In this document: piece after piece, positions 36,892 to 49,881 of the stretch
How positions within the stretch are numbered: the first letter of the stretch is position 1
Layout: every line of letters starts with the position of its first letter
From: Lasioglossum baleicum
Lineage: Eukaryota > Arthropoda > Insecta > Hymenoptera > Halictidae
NCBI RefSeq assembly: GCF_051020765.1
Contig: NC_134946.1
Span: 7,677,239-7,741,238 of the forward strand
Reading direction: 5' to 3'
Length of the DNA: 64,000 bases
The notes under the pieces: generated by a model
What the model was told of the DNA's origin: nothing
The model's database searches: none
The model's input: the letters and a program-made list of their open reading frames with translations, nothing else
Made by a program: the position numbers and the translations under genes

Positions 36892-37866
36892 CACAGTGGT
36901 CCCAAATCCCGAAAACACGGCCAAAACCTCTGAACGTACTTTGATGCACTCAAAAATTCGTACTCGGGGATTTTCGGGGTCGCTGATTACGAATATGAAG
37001 TTGAAATTCAACAAAACAAAATGGCGGATCCAATATGGCGGACATATACATTAAAAAATGGTTAGGTCTGCATGGAAAATAATCTTTTCGGGGTTTTTGG
37101 GGGTCACTGATTACGAATATGAACTCGAAAATTTGAAAAACAAAATTGCAGATTAAAATTTAGACAACAATTCGCATTAAATGTGTTTTGAGAGATTGAT
37201 AGGTAAAAATGTATAATTGACAAACAAAATTGCACTTTGTATATCAAGAATTAGTATAATTGTAAATTATGTACATAAGATTTAATCATCCGAATCGTTT
37301 TTCATTACTAAAAGTTGTAAAATCGCGTTTTAAAATCCATAGAAAAGAAACAAAGTTTACCCTCGTATGAGCAAATGGGAGACTATTGGAGATTGGTTTT
37401 TATAAATTTCGAAAGATAAATGTATTTGCAACACGTCAGAAAAGGAATTTTGGTGGCACAACGTGGAACTTTTTTTGTATGTCTACGTTTCTACGTTCTC
37501 CAAAGAATATTGCCATCGTGTAACGTAATGACTAACAATTTTTGAGATACAAAAACAGGCAGAGATTCTACTTACTTCCAGAAACAGCATCCGTTCTACA
37601 GAATTGATTGATGCGCTATTTTTAAAGTTATGCACTTTAGAAGAGGGCGTTCACAATTTCCTACTAATGCGCGCGACAAATGCTCATCAAACGAAGGCTA
37701 ACTTTGAACTGACTGCAGGAAACCGTACCATAAGCTTTTCACCTTTTTCCTTGGTGGCATTCAGTAGGTCATAACATCACTTTACCCAACCCTAGAATTA
37801 CAAACTCCTAGGAGGAAATTCATTTTTGAGGTTTTGGCCATGTTTTCGGGATTTGGGACCATTGTG
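36892..37866. mobile_element. Transib-like non-autonomous element with RSS-like ends and 5-bp CGACG duplication
   Basis: The left end is CACAGTG (36892-36898), a 22-bp spacer, then ccaaaacct. The right end, read inward on the minus strand, is CACAATG (37866-37860), a 22-bp spacer, then ccaaaacct. Both continue ggtcccaaatcccgaaaaca. cgacg flanks both sides (36887-36891, 37867-37871). A heptamer/spacer/nonamer-like end and a GC-rich 5-bp duplication are hallmarks of Transib, the relatives of RAG1. The 975-bp interior contains a repeated ctgattacgaatatga and no transposase. Confidence 0.8.
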
Positions 37867-37871
37867 CGACG

Positions 37872-39129
37872 GCGAGGAAGAAAGCTCTGGTATAAGGGTG
37901 ATCTCCAGTAAGGTGTTCGACCTGTTGTAACTTCGTGAAAAAAATCCGACGGCCATCTTTCTTAGTTCATTTTAACTGGTAAATCCCCGACTTTCACCGC
38001 CACCGAGTCCTCTGATTTTTCAAAATTTTGATTCCATTGTACATTGTGTTAGACCGCGTGTTACGCACGTTTCTCTATAAGGTTTTTCAATTTGAGACCA
38101 TTTTCCGCACCGAACGTCCTTGAATTGCTTTCGTTAATTTATTGATATTAGATTCAAGGTACCAAGCGAAGTTAGGGGGACATTCACAGGGCGAAAAGAC
38201 ACAATAGAGAACGGCATCGACTGATACGTCGCAATCGATGCTCATGAAAGACCCATTAGCATCCGGAAATACGGCGTAAGAGCTTGGTAAGTGCTTAGAA
38301 AGCTTCGGGAGATAGAGATTGATCTCCTCGGAGCTCTGCTATCCGCTTAGGAGAATAATAGACGAGAATTATACTCGGAACGTTTCGCTATTCCGTGTCT
38401 ACAGATTTTTGCTTGCGTCAGTCCCAATAAAAGCCCCTCTTGTTGTGCTAGCAACTCCATTTTTGCTAATGGAAAGATCAAAGAACATATCATTTACTAC
38501 AATGTAAAATAATATTATTATCAACAGAGTATTGTTATCACGTTTCTGCAGATAAATAATTACTGTACCATTTTTCTATGTTAACGTAAATTTTCTGGAT
38601 TCTTCCACAGCTCGTTCTACATCCTGTAAAAAGATTTTGGAAAAGTTCTTCATTCGTTTTTATAGATTTTAATTTAGAACGAATTTTCTGTCGGAGCGAA
38701 TAGAGTACATTTATATTGTAATTATAGCTTTAATCATAAGTTGAAAATGGTTGAGAAGAGTAGAGGATTGAAACAGACAGAAGATATTCGATTGGGGAGC
38801 CATGAAAAAGGAAAACGAGCTAGAAAATTGATATTCCCAGCGAATGCTGGCAGCCATTACCATTATTCGAGCGGACATGTTGGGAAACAGAAATGCTCCA
38901 GCCCGTAACTGCCGAGGGACATAACGACGATACTTAGGGTGCGATCAAACTCTTTCTATGATCTCGAATCAACGAAAATACCCCCGTGCTGGACGGGGAA
39001 TGCGACTGGTCGCACATAGAATATCAACTATGACGATGACCAAGATGGTTTTCATCGGAAAGGAAACCAAAGAATAGATTTCCTCGACAGAATTTCGTGA
39101 GCGAAGTTAACAACAAACGTCTGACTCAG
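37872..39129. other. No gene seen
   Basis: Unremarkable AT-rich DNA without supported features. Confidence 0.4.
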
Positions 39130-39560
39130 TTCTCCATCGTTTAATTATTATTCAAAAATATTTCGAGAACGCCAGGTTGATGCAACATAATTTAAACAAA
39201 ATAAAGTCAACAAAAGTTACGGGAAAAAGCAGTCAAATTTGCTCTTTAGGTACTTTTTTTAAAAACACAATCCTTTAATTTCCATCTACGAAAAAAATTA
39301 TGGTTGATTCTGCACCGTTTAACTATCATGCAAAAAAGTGTGAACGGCGTCAAGTTGATGGAACATTATTTAAAAAATAAAATAATCAAGAGTCACCGAG
39401 GAAATCAGTGAACAATCTCTGACTTTCAAGTTTGGGTTCTCTTAAAAAACAATCGCTTGGCTGACACCCACCAAAGAAATCAGAGTAGATTCTGCATCGT
39501 TTAACTGTTATTTAAAAATGTTTCAAGGATGTCGATGGAACATTGTGCAAGGAAATAAAT
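39130..39560. repeat. Diverged tandem triplication, about 181-bp period
   Basis: Three units aligned on ca(t/c)cgtttaa(t/c)t at about 39133, 39313 and 39495. Each continues to a tgatg(c/g)aacat or tcgatggaacat block. Substitutions and indels show an old duplication. Confidence 0.65.
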
Positions 39561-41025
39561 ACAGACAATATTGTCGACACTTTTTTCCAGCGTAGAATCT
39601 TCGAATCCAATATCCCTAAAATCGCGTGCGCAGGCGGGGATAATAAATGCAACTCTGTTAGAATCCCCGGATAAGCGACATATACGGTATGCCCAGCTCT
39701 TGGCGGCTTCCTTTATCTCGGAATCTCGATCCACGTCACGGAACACGAATAAAAAACAAAAATCCTACGGGAGCTTATCTTTGGATTCTTCGATTCGATC
39801 AAAATAAAAGCAAAATATAGATCGAAGAGGGATAAGTGGGGATGTGAGTGTGCCGAAAAGTTTCTTAACTTACTCGAAACAGAACAGGACAGTATAAATC
39901 CACATGACTGCAGCTTATTTTTCTGCAAAAATTAGTCGAAAACGAATGATCACAGCTGAAAAATAGCAAAACAGAGAGATTAGGGGGAAGTGGTTTGCAT
40001 TACAAAACTCAAAAAGATGAGAAGAAACTTCGAGTCAAAGTTGTTTCGTCTTCGAAGGGAAACGAGAGACGCTGAAAAGTCTTTAAGCTCTTGCAAGCTC
40101 TCTGTAAGCGCATCTGTACTGCAGTGTCGCACCTAGTGACTTCATTTTGCATTAAAATACCACAGGAAATTTAAGGATTTCATCTTGTCGTGAGCTTGCT
40201 CAACATATTTATCGAAAGCCGGCGAAAATTCGATAGAAAAGTACTCTGAGCGCGAGGAGTACACGATTGCCCCATGGGGCAGTGCTCTGTGCCGGTAGCA
40301 ATCTTGCCACGCCCACCAGGGGCGTGCCAAATCTATTCAGAGCGCTCTACTCTACTAAAAACGTGCCCTGCCGCGAAAACTAAAAATTTTCAACCTTTAT
40401 CAGCGTGTTTGACTTTTGAAATTGAAGATAACTTTGAAGAGATCAATGTATAGCGCTCGATAAATTTCTATTTGTATCATTATTTTGCCGGTTTCCCAAG
40501 AAATTCAAGAGCCTTCTATAGTCGCAATTTATATCTGCTTGTCCTGTTTTCGAGACACCCTTTATGAAGAAACAATGGCTTAAAGATGGTACTGCCGACG
40601 GAATCGCAGTATGAATATAAGTTACGACTCATTCCTTTTTCTCGCCAACCTGTTAGCTAGCTCGAGATGAATCCATAAAGCATCTTCAGACACTGGCTGC
40701 TGAGTGAGGCTGACGGGTGACGGCCGCCGGGTTATTCCGGGTGATTTACGACATTTAAAATTAACGACGAGGCCTTGCTAGCAAGAAACGACGCTGCCAG
40801 TGTCCTGGCCGACGACATTTTTGAAACCCGTGACGTCCCGATCTTCTTTGTAGTGTCCCGCGCCCACCTTTTCATTCGTAGATCCTTCGACATCGTAAAA
40901 AGCATAGAATCAGAAACGCACGATGATTCTACGCGAAAAACTACACCGAAACGGTAGAATAACATTTCTTCATTCGAGGCCTCATTTCAAAGAAACTCCA
41001 CTTTGAAAATTCGCTGTTGTGATCG
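39561..41025. other. No gene seen
   Basis: A transposon-terminus-like acaccctttatg at about 40555 hints at a decayed element. No coding region supported. Confidence 0.4.
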
Positions 41026-41135
41026 TTCGGATAATCGAGTTTCTACTTTATCGTGGATTAAACGCGTAAATGTGATCGAAATGGTATCGTGTTTGGACTC
41101 ATTATAATCGGCATTGTGTCACGAATAGATCCGTA
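41026..41135 (+). repeat. pogo/Tigger-type end fragment, copy 3
   Basis: Reads ttcggataatcgagtttcta, then tatcgtggattaaacgcgta and tcgtgtttggactcattata, in the family order. Confidence 0.5.
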
Positions 41136-42838
41136 AAACTTTCATCAAGAAATACTATAAAATAAAAAAGTTCTGTTTGTTTATTGTTTACCAGTTTCAA
41201 AGTAGATTTTCTTTGAAACTAAACTCGATATGGGAAAACTTCATTCTACATTTTCGGTTGGTTTTTTCACGCAGAATCGTGTCAATTATTTTCATCTACC
41301 GATTCACCGATATTCCGATTCACATCTGGAGAACGTTCCGCCGCAGAAGACGAGCAGAGAGTTGGGCGTGTTCAACGAGCGTACGAAATAATAAAATGGG
41401 AATGCAAGGCAGTCTGGCCTGGTAGTGGAAAGTTTTCTCTGTGTATACGGCAGTGGCGATGTATTGGTGATCCGGATGGTGTCTCGCGCGCCATAAATTA
41501 CGGCGTCGGAGCACGTAGAGAGGCGTTTCAGAAATTATTCAACTGTCTCTGCGGGATTGCCGACAAAAATACAAAGGCATGATTTATATTCGATTGTGCT
41601 TCTTATGCATTGAATGTTTACCATGCCGGGCACGCGCCGCTGAAGAAATGAAAAGACCGCCTAGGACATGCTCGTTTCTTCGTTTCCATCCTCGCACCCC
41701 ATAGTGCCGATATTTCCAATATATTTTACTATCGCGACGGTTCTAGGAATCGGCTCGCGTCACAGACGGTCGAGAAGTTTCAGATTGCTGACTTGGTCAA
41801 AAGTATATCAGTATATTTGTTCGACGGTCTCGTTATTTAATCATTGATGAATAATTACATTGTAAATACAATGTAAAAATTGATCGAAACTGTGCGCCGT
41901 GAAAAATAATTACTATTTTCAAAAAATTACGATCGTGAAAAATACCCGCTTTATTATCATTAATAATTACAGCTGTTCAAAACTGAAAATTGAGTAATCA
42001 CGAGTACAGCTTCAGAAAGATCTCATCTATCTCTCAAGCCTGCGAGTATTTTTTATTCACTTCTTTGTTTTCGACCATTTTTCATTTCTCCCTCCCGGGA
42101 TTCCGAACCGAAAAATTTGAAAAAATTCTCCCGAACACATCCCGATATCCGGAAGGTGTCACATTTTTTCCAGAATTTTCCTAAGGAAAATGGATTTCAG
42201 AATCCTCAAATTTTCCCCAGCACTTCGACGGCGCATCCCATTAAGCAGATTAACTTATGCAGTCCCCGGAGCTTCCAATGAACATGTGCCGCGCCTGGCA
42301 GTAGCGCGAGGGTGACAGGTGCCTAACAAGATGATCGCGTGCGTTATCAATTGAACCTCATCAGTGACACAATATCCTATTTCTCGATCGGGTTCTGACC
42401 GTTAAAGGCTGCGTCAAACAAGAGCGAGCGCTTATTCCTCGCGTGCACCGTGTTCTCGCAGCATGCATCTCTCGGTTCACCGTATTTCCATCCGCCTTAC
42501 CATTCCCCTGCTGTTATAACGAGCGAGACGCGTCCCAACTACCAACTAGCGAGGGAGTCTATAGCCCACTGCCTTCGGACTCCTGCGTCTATCGTTTGAT
42601 AGTGCGGGCACGTCCTCCCTGCGCCAGTGCTCGACATATATTAATCTCAGACAGAAGAAAATAATAGACAGAAGCTGCCACCGCACTGACCATGCTCGGG
42701 AAATTCCACAGAGAGCCTCAAACATTAATTTTGTGCAATCGGTTAACGAACTATCGATTTCGATTCATTTGGATTCTCAAAGTTCGATTCTTAGAGGATA
42801 TTGATTGTATGGTCACTGTTGAGGATATGGTAGAAGGT
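41136..42838. other. No gene seen
   Basis: Unique-looking DNA; overlapping short open frames without family similarity. Confidence 0.4.
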
Positions 42839-43216
42839 CCCCTTTTTCGGTTTTCCGCTTATATCTCGGAAACTATACGTCCTAACGATAATAACATTCC
42901 ATACAAAATTGAAGCTGACAAAATGTGCCACAAGATTGATTCGATTCAGTTTTTCGCTATCTCGCATAGTTTGCGAGATACCCGCGCTCAAACTTCACTA
43001 ATTGTGACAAAGAAATTATTGCCTTATTTGACTAGCTAACTTTTCAGCACAATTAGTCAACTTTGAGCGCGGATATCTCGCGAACTATGCGAGATAGCGA
43101 AAAACTGAATCGAATCAATCTTGTGGCACGTTTTGTCAGCTTTAATTTTGTATAGAGTGGTATTATCACTAGGACGCATAGTTTCCGAGATATAAGCGGA
43201 AAACCGAAATAGGGGA
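42839..43216. mobile_element. Foldback element with about 165-bp arms
   Basis: The left arm (about 42839-43008) contains cggttttccgcttatatctc and tagtttgcgagata. The right arm (about 43045-43216) is its near-complement (ctatgcgagatagcgaaaaa; gagatataagcggaaaaccg). The loop is about 35 bp. A transcript would form a long near-perfect hairpin. Superfamily unclear; no target duplication identified. Confidence 0.8.
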
Positions 43217-44333
43217 TCGTCTACGTGCCCTCATGCACCCCGCTCACCTCCTAGGAGTGGGGACTTTTAGCATATTTACCTCCTAACTAGTCCAAACAAA
43301 GACCCGAAGTTAAAAATTGTGTTCCTTCCATTTCCCTCTACAACTTTAAGTTGACTGGACTACAGGCATTTGTAGTTGTACAAAGTCCTTGTCTTATATC
43401 CTTGTCTCTTTCTGGTTGTTGCCAAGAGAAATTAGGATGGGTTTATGTCTGACAGATTGTTTCGAATTTGTTTATAAACGGTAGGCATTTAAAGTAGATT
43501 TCATTGGCATGTATCCCTGTTAGTGAGTTTTTGTTCGAAATCAAAAAATGATCTTTGTTTTACTTACGAATCGGACATATCATATGCAGCGACCTAATGC
43601 CACGGCCGAGCCCAGCGTTTCTTCGAGTAATCGATCAAAGTCGATGTCCACGACTTCCGACGCGACTCTTGAAGCGTGGATGGACTTCAAAGAAGCCGTT
43701 CCCACCCGGCTGACCTCCCTTCCGGCGACCATAACGTTTTCCCAATCGAGAATTGACCGGCTCGAGGCAACGAGGCGAGTCGACCGAGGCGTTAGAGTGT
43801 AAACTGCCGCGCGATTTCGCGGTTTATATGATCCGCGTATAGCGCGCTGGTCTGTCGATTGAATCGCCGTCGGCTTTTGACTGGCTGCGATCCATTCGCG
43901 GAATTACAGCGTATGCAACATCGCCGAATGACAAGTACGAGCTCCTCCTCCTTCCCCCCTCGTGCCGGTTCCCAAGATCTAGAACGGAAACAGAGGAGAA
44001 GTTTCGACCAGCCACGTATACTTCGAACAACTTTCGAACCGGCTTTCCGATAAGATGGAGCACGCGTTGCTCCCACGGCAGCCGCGGGATCAAAGGACAT
44101 CCCTCGACTGATGAAAAATTTCGTAGACCACGATCCAACTTCCTCAATCCTTTGAACGCGAGAGTCTACTGTGCATCGAATGCTGGATACTAACTGACCG
44201 CAGTTATTTACAACCACCGTGATTTGGGGCTACGAATCAAGAGCTTCCATGGATAATGTAGACTCTGAAATCCTTGTACATCTTCTTTCGACTGTGATTT
44301 GTAGACTGCGGATTTTTCTGTAGGAAACTTTTA
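43217..44333. other. No gene seen
   Basis: GC-richer near 43580-44200, with overlapping open frames on both strands (up to 141 codons) that show no recognised family. Confidence 0.4.
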
Positions 44334-44706
44334 CCAACGTATTCGTGACATTTTTCTGGTTAAAACGAGGCCAAACACGGCACAATTCGGGCAATATTTA
44401 CTTGTTTTATCCTCGATTTAGTAGAACCTCGATTATCCGAACCGCTGAAGCGATCCGTATACGACATGATTCGTTATACAAATAAATCAACGAAGATACA
44501 CTGTAGCATCGTAGCTGGATAATTGTATTGTTATATTGTTATTACTATATTGTATATACATAGTTATATTATGCTATTATTTGAACACTTCGTTCCACTA
44601 ACACTGTTTTACTAATTCATGGATTAAACAAGCAAATATGACCCGAATTGTACCGTGTTTGGTCTCGTTCTAATCAGAAAAATGTGACAACTATGTCGGC
44701 AACAAT
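44334..44706. repeat. Inverted pair of pogo/Tigger-type ends
   Basis: A reversed copy (44334-44455, including agtagaacctcgattatccg) and a forward copy (44621-44706) of the same family face each other across about 165 bp. They form an imperfect inverted repeat, consistent with a small pogo-derived MITE. Confidence 0.55.
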
Positions 44707-45644
44707 GTCACAAAAGGAAACTCCGCAGCTGCGAGTTGCATTCGTCTGAAACTAATTAAATGTTACGAGTTGCAACAACTCCTTCCACGGTCACGTTCAA
44801 AAACACGAATAAAATGCAAAGAACTGATTTTTAAACAGTTCGAAACCGGAATACCGCCTAAAAATCGCAATCCATCTCGGCGGTCCGGCGAAATCGGCCA
44901 ATTCCCGTCATGCTGCTACCGAGAAAAATCTTCCGAGCTATAAACCGCGAAAGCTGGATGATACTAACTGTGGCCATGCTTTAGGGGGGCGGCTCGTTAC
45001 AGTCGTGCGGGGGTGGGCCAGGTGGCAGGCGCGAGGTAATGCGGATAGAGAGTGGATTTAAACGTTCACACTAGATTACGCAAATGGGACGATAATGCGG
45101 CGAATCATTTTCCCGCAGAGCCGTCGAGCGACTCTCGATCCACCTTTCAGGATAGATTTTCCCGCGCCACTCCCATCCCCCGCGCTCTCTCCCCCCGATC
45201 TCCCCTAGCGTTGCCTCTCTCGCGAAGTGGAGGATCTGTTCCCATAGTGGTCTACGTTACTTACCGACTCGCATAGGAATGCCAGGTCGCTTCGGAATTC
45301 CATGCAAATGGTAACGATCGCGCTGGAAGACCGTCCGAGGCCATTTGGCCGGCGCGAGACACCACCAGCACACCCCCGCACACCCCCATAGGAAAATCCC
45401 AGTGTCCCCGTTTGCGACTGCTGCGAAGTGCTTTTGGCACCGGCGTCCTACGCGCGCCGATAAAAAATCCCTGAATTCTCGGTAAATTATACCGCCATAC
45501 CCCACCGACCACTTCTACGGCAATCCCGGCTGCGAGAGCACGTTGTTTGCGAACCCTGGCAACGTCTCACCGTGCAACGAAACCCCATGGTATCGCGGAA
45601 CTGACCCCTTGTTAGCTGCCGTCCAGCGAGCGGTCGCACAGCAA
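44707..45644. other. No gene seen
   Basis: GC-rich patches without supported coding or repeat features. Confidence 0.4.
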
Positions 45645-46075
45645 TTTAATTGGCTACAAGATTTTGTTTCTCCGGGAGTACTTCCGATGGCAGCCGGAAT
45701 TTGAAGGTACGGGGCTGTTGTGCGTGAAATGCACGGTTTTTTTCAGTGGTTTTTGATTAGGCTAGTTCTTCTTGACGAGGCTGTAGAGCGGTTCTTGCAC
45801 CCGTTGTTAGTTGGTCTATGCATGATTGCTGAACAGGAGGAATTTAATTGGCTACAGGGTTTTGTTTCTCCGGAAATAGCTCCGGTGTCAGCCGGAATTT
45901 GAAGGTACGGTGTTTTTGTGCGTGAAATGCACGATTTTTTCAGTGGTTTTTGATTAGGCTTGTTCTTTTTATAGCTGGTGTATGCATGATTGCCGAATAG
46001 GAGGAATTTAATTGGCGACAGGATTTTGTTTATCAGGAGATAGTTGTAGTATAGGGTTGTTGTGTGTGAAATGCC
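45645..46075. repeat. Tandem triplication, 164-198 bp units
   Basis: Units aligned on tttaattggc at 45645, 45843 and 46007 share gattttgtttctccgg, cagccggaatttgaaggtac and gtgcgtgaaatgcacg. The third unit has an internal deletion. Confidence 0.85.
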
Positions 46076-46744
46076 GGATTTTAGAGACTTTAAATTTTTA
46101 TCTCGAAAACTACTTATTCGATTTGGTTGATTCCAAAAAGTTTCATCTATTTTGACGATTTCTTTTTTATTGAAAAGTTAACTCTCCAAAGTCAGAAATT
46201 ATAAATATATCAGTAGCCTCGTATCCACCTATAATTGAACAAAAATTCGTGCAATACACCGTCTAAATTAAGTTGAAAAAGGGAGCAGCTCGATACGATG
46301 GACGAGAGGGTTCAATTTTAGTTAACTGTATCTGATAAAGTTGACTATGCTTTGGCAAAAGCGATGGTCACCATGACGCGCAAGAAATTAGCGAAGTTCT
46401 GGCGCACGTAGCACGCCGGGGGCAGTTACGATAGCGTCGGTGAACTCAATGAAAATTACGTATGCAGCCTGGCGTTCGTTAAAACGACTTACCTACAATT
46501 TCACGTGTTTCGGCTTATCTTTTAGAGGACGGAACCTCGTGCTGATTGCTTTTACGGGCTTCTTAATGACAGTGGACTGGATAGATAACGCTGATTATTA
46601 TCGCCAGGAACATTTACGCGGGATCAGGACCCACACGGATCTCTCGGAATGTTAAAACACCGTGCAAAAGTCAGATAGTTAGACAATAGTTCTTCCGCTT
46701 TAAAATGTAGCTGTTCTTCTCGAATTTTTTTACGAAACTTCTGT

Positions 46745-47035
46745 CGGAGTTACGCTAATGAAACTTGACAGGATGATTGCTTGCGGTTCAAAGTATATGC
46801 TCAATTTTTTAAATGAAGAAATATGGGGTAGTTTTCATGTGGCGTTCACCGGAAGTAAGTCTTGCAAGAATAGGAGGAAAATTAGCTTTTTTGGAGAATT
46901 CTCTCTAAATAAAAAAAAACAATCGAAGCTGTGAAAATAAAACTTGACAGAATTATTGTACTCAGCTTGCACTATGTACTCAATTTTTTTGGCAAGAAAA
47001 TACAGTCTAGTTTCCGCGTGACAGTCAATGGACCT
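46745..47035. repeat. Diverged tandem duplication, about 180-bp period
   Basis: aaacttgacag recurs at 46761 and 46940. Each is followed by a block ending atgctcaatttttt or gtactcaattttttt, then tagtttt/tagtttc. Confidence 0.55.
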
Positions 47036-47771
47036 GTGTCCTAAAAGAAGCGACTTCTCAAGTTCCATCATTTGAAAGATGATGATACTTTCATAAAATT
47101 ATATTTGCGGCTACATTTCGACCACAGCTGGACGTCGAAGGGCCTAAACAAAGGTACCCTAACTTCTCGACTCGCAGGGGATCTCTTTAATAACATTGTT
47201 CGGATAGGAGAGTCCCTCACAATTCGCATCACCGTCTCGTTCCGGGTGTAATTCCCATTCCGACTCGGTTGTGTGTGTATCAGGAGGGTAATGGGGTCCC
47301 CCCTTACCATAATGGCCGTCGGTCTTGCCGGAGGTTATATCGGCAGGCGAGGAATACTCTCGCGATGCGCATAAGTCAGTAAACTGCAAGGATGATAAAT
47401 CCCACACGTGCTTTTAGGTTCGTCGTGCTATCGTCGTCGAGTGCGGGACCGAGATGAGTCCGGGGACAAGTTGGTCTCGCGTCTCTTGTAATGCACGTTC
47501 AGTTCTCACCCCCATAATCCTCCGAATCTTCGCCACTCAGTCCCTTTCCCATCAAAATCCCAAAAAATCGATAAAATTTCAAATTTTGCTTCAAAGAAAT
47601 TACCAAAGAATTTACTGCATATGACTAATAGGAATTAATTCTCAATTAACTGTGAAGACTCGTCGTGTAAAAATATTATAGTATAGATATTCTGATCTTC
47701 TGAAATAGACCAACAAATAAGGATTGAATAATATTTACTTATCTTTTACGTAACTAAGCTACGCTACCGTC

Positions 47772-47809
47772 CACAGTGGGCCAGAAACCGATCTCTTTGG
47801 ACAAAAATC
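47772..47809 (+). mobile_element. Solo Transib-like end with RSS-like layout
   Basis: CACAGTG (47772-47778), a 22-bp spacer, then acaaaaatc (47801-47809), which matches the RSS nonamer consensus at 8 of 9 positions. No second end with a matching 5-bp duplication was found downstream, so it is probably a truncated element. Confidence 0.5.
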
Positions 47810-48649
47810 TGCCGACAACTCAGTTTTTCATCGATTCGATTGGAATTTTTTTTTAAATGTTCGTGAAGGACTATACTTTGATGTCATTTTGAGAAACACA
47901 TATCCTAATTTTGAACACCTGTCTCTCGGTATCTATTGGGTCAAAACCAGTGATATTTGAAGGAAATTTAATGCTCTTTTCAAAAATGAAAAGAAAAAGT
48001 TCGTAGGACCCATAGTTTTTGAGTTATAGACGAAAAACCAAAACAAGGTAATAAAAATCGTGGTTTTTCCCCCTCCCCAAGTTAGCACAGGGTCTTCGAG
48101 GTCGAAAACTGAGATTCGACACCCCAGAGTACCCCTAAATGACAAGTGTCAAAATTTCATTAAGTTCGGAATACTTTCCAGGTAAAAGTACCTGGCGACT
48201 GGACTATATTGTCGGTTCCCAAATTAAATTTAACTTGGTGCTGCAGTTCATTGCATCTTTGTTGCATCGCGCGGCTTCATTGATTCCGTCGCAACGGAGA
48301 AATGTGCACACAGCTCACGTACCAAGTTAATATAGCCAGCAGAGCTCCGCGATGCAACTGTTTCATGCAGTGGCGCACGTGTTTGACAAGTAGAAAGACG
48401 GTGTACACTCGAGAAGTGGTCAAAGGACCTGCAGAAGACTCGCGGCACTCGCAAACAATCCTGACTTCGCGTTTGAGCTTGAACAACATGCCTACCGGAT
48501 GTCAATGATGCAGCTCTGTTATTGCTCAGAATCAAATCTCCTTTCGAGACACAGGGCGCGGCGTTCCCCTTGCACGACCCCGTTTGCTCGCATGTCGAAG
48601 TATCCAGTCGATATTACTGTACTTCTTATGGGAATTCTCGCATGTGGGT

Positions 48650-49229
48650 CACCTAACGTTATCACCTCAAATATCTTTGTCGTTTTCAAAGATATTAGGT
48701 GTGCAAATAAGTTCTTTCCCCCTTTTTTCCAAATTCAAAATTCTATTACATGAAATGAAATAGAAATTCTATAAATGAAATTCTATTTATTTTATTTCTT
48801 ATCGCTTCCGTGTAATTCCTAATGTAGCGATATGTGAAACGGATGAAAATGTCGGGCCACGACTCGTATTACGCTGCTTTGACTCATGGTTGCTTCTCGG
48901 TCAATATCTCTCGTGCTCACATGTGGATTGACAGCTATAGCTGATATAATATTAATTTCATTGTCTTCAGTAGTCATGGGATTCTTTCGTTTACGCTTTC
49001 TTACATCTACACTTTCAGTATTTCCAAATAACTTGTAGATATTAGTAAAATTCTTCATAAAACAGTCGGGCCTGCAAAGCATTTTGTCTACATTCACAGT
49101 AAACCGTTATCCCAACAAAAACATCCTGTAAACAGGAGCCAAAAATTTTGTTGGTATGGTAACTTTGTCAAATGTATCTTTGAAAACAACAAAGATATCG
49201 GAGGTGATAACGATAGGTGACTCACCCTG
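48650..49229 (-). mobile_element. Decayed element with the same ends as 22153-22801 but a different core
   Basis: The left flank (gggtcacctaacgttatcac; cctcaaatatctttg) and right flank (gaggtgataacg; aggtgactcaccctg then TA) match the ends of the mariner element at 22153. The minus strand at 49097-48819 encodes a helix-turn-helix block (TTEDNEINIISAIAVNPHVS, then TRDIDRE), a DNA-binding-type fragment unlike the one in the other copy. No catalytic domain. Confidence 0.65.
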
Positions 49230-49881
49230 TATAAAGTGCTGTTGGTCATTGCTCAATTATTTAGGTATTCAAGGCACGTGGCATGTTCATCACTTTTTGA
49301 CGTTCATATTACTGAGTTTGTATGAAATGAATGATTCGAGGGTGTAGCGCTCAGAAAATTAGGGGAGGTTAATTTGTTTATAAACTGTGGACCTTCTAAG
49401 TTAATAAGGTATTTTTTAAGAATATATTTTAGCTAATACAGGTGTTAATTCAAGGTTAGTCGTTTTTTTTTGCAGTTGATGTGTGTTAATGGAAAATTAA
49501 TTGTATAATGTAAAGTATAGAAAATTAAGGGAGATTTATGCCATCATTTTGCTGGCTCCGAAGTTGTTTATAAAGGCCTTTGAAGTTATTACAATATTTG
49601 GTAGGGCATATATTTTGGATAATGGGTCATTATCCCGAATCGATCGCTTTTTGCACTGGTTATCGACAATGTTGGAATTAATTATTGTATAATGTAGTGT
49701 ATGGAAAATGAGGAGGTGTTTAAGTGATCATTTTGCTGATTTTTCATTTGTTTACAGAATACAAATCTTTAAATACCATTAAAATTTAAAGGCATTTAAT
49801 AATTCTAGTCATACAGTTTAATACTTTGTTCTTCTGCTTCTGTTCATTTTACTAATTTGTACAAATTCTTCTTTGTTCCAG

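Noticed and set aside
43792..44217. 141-codon open frame on the - strand
   Set aside because: Overlaps another long frame in a GC-rich patch, arginine/serine-rich without family similarity.
48166..48190. Possible second ratchet site tactttccag|gtaaaa
   Set aside because: Poor pyrimidine tract and a weaker donor than at 49882; no downstream strong donor nearby.
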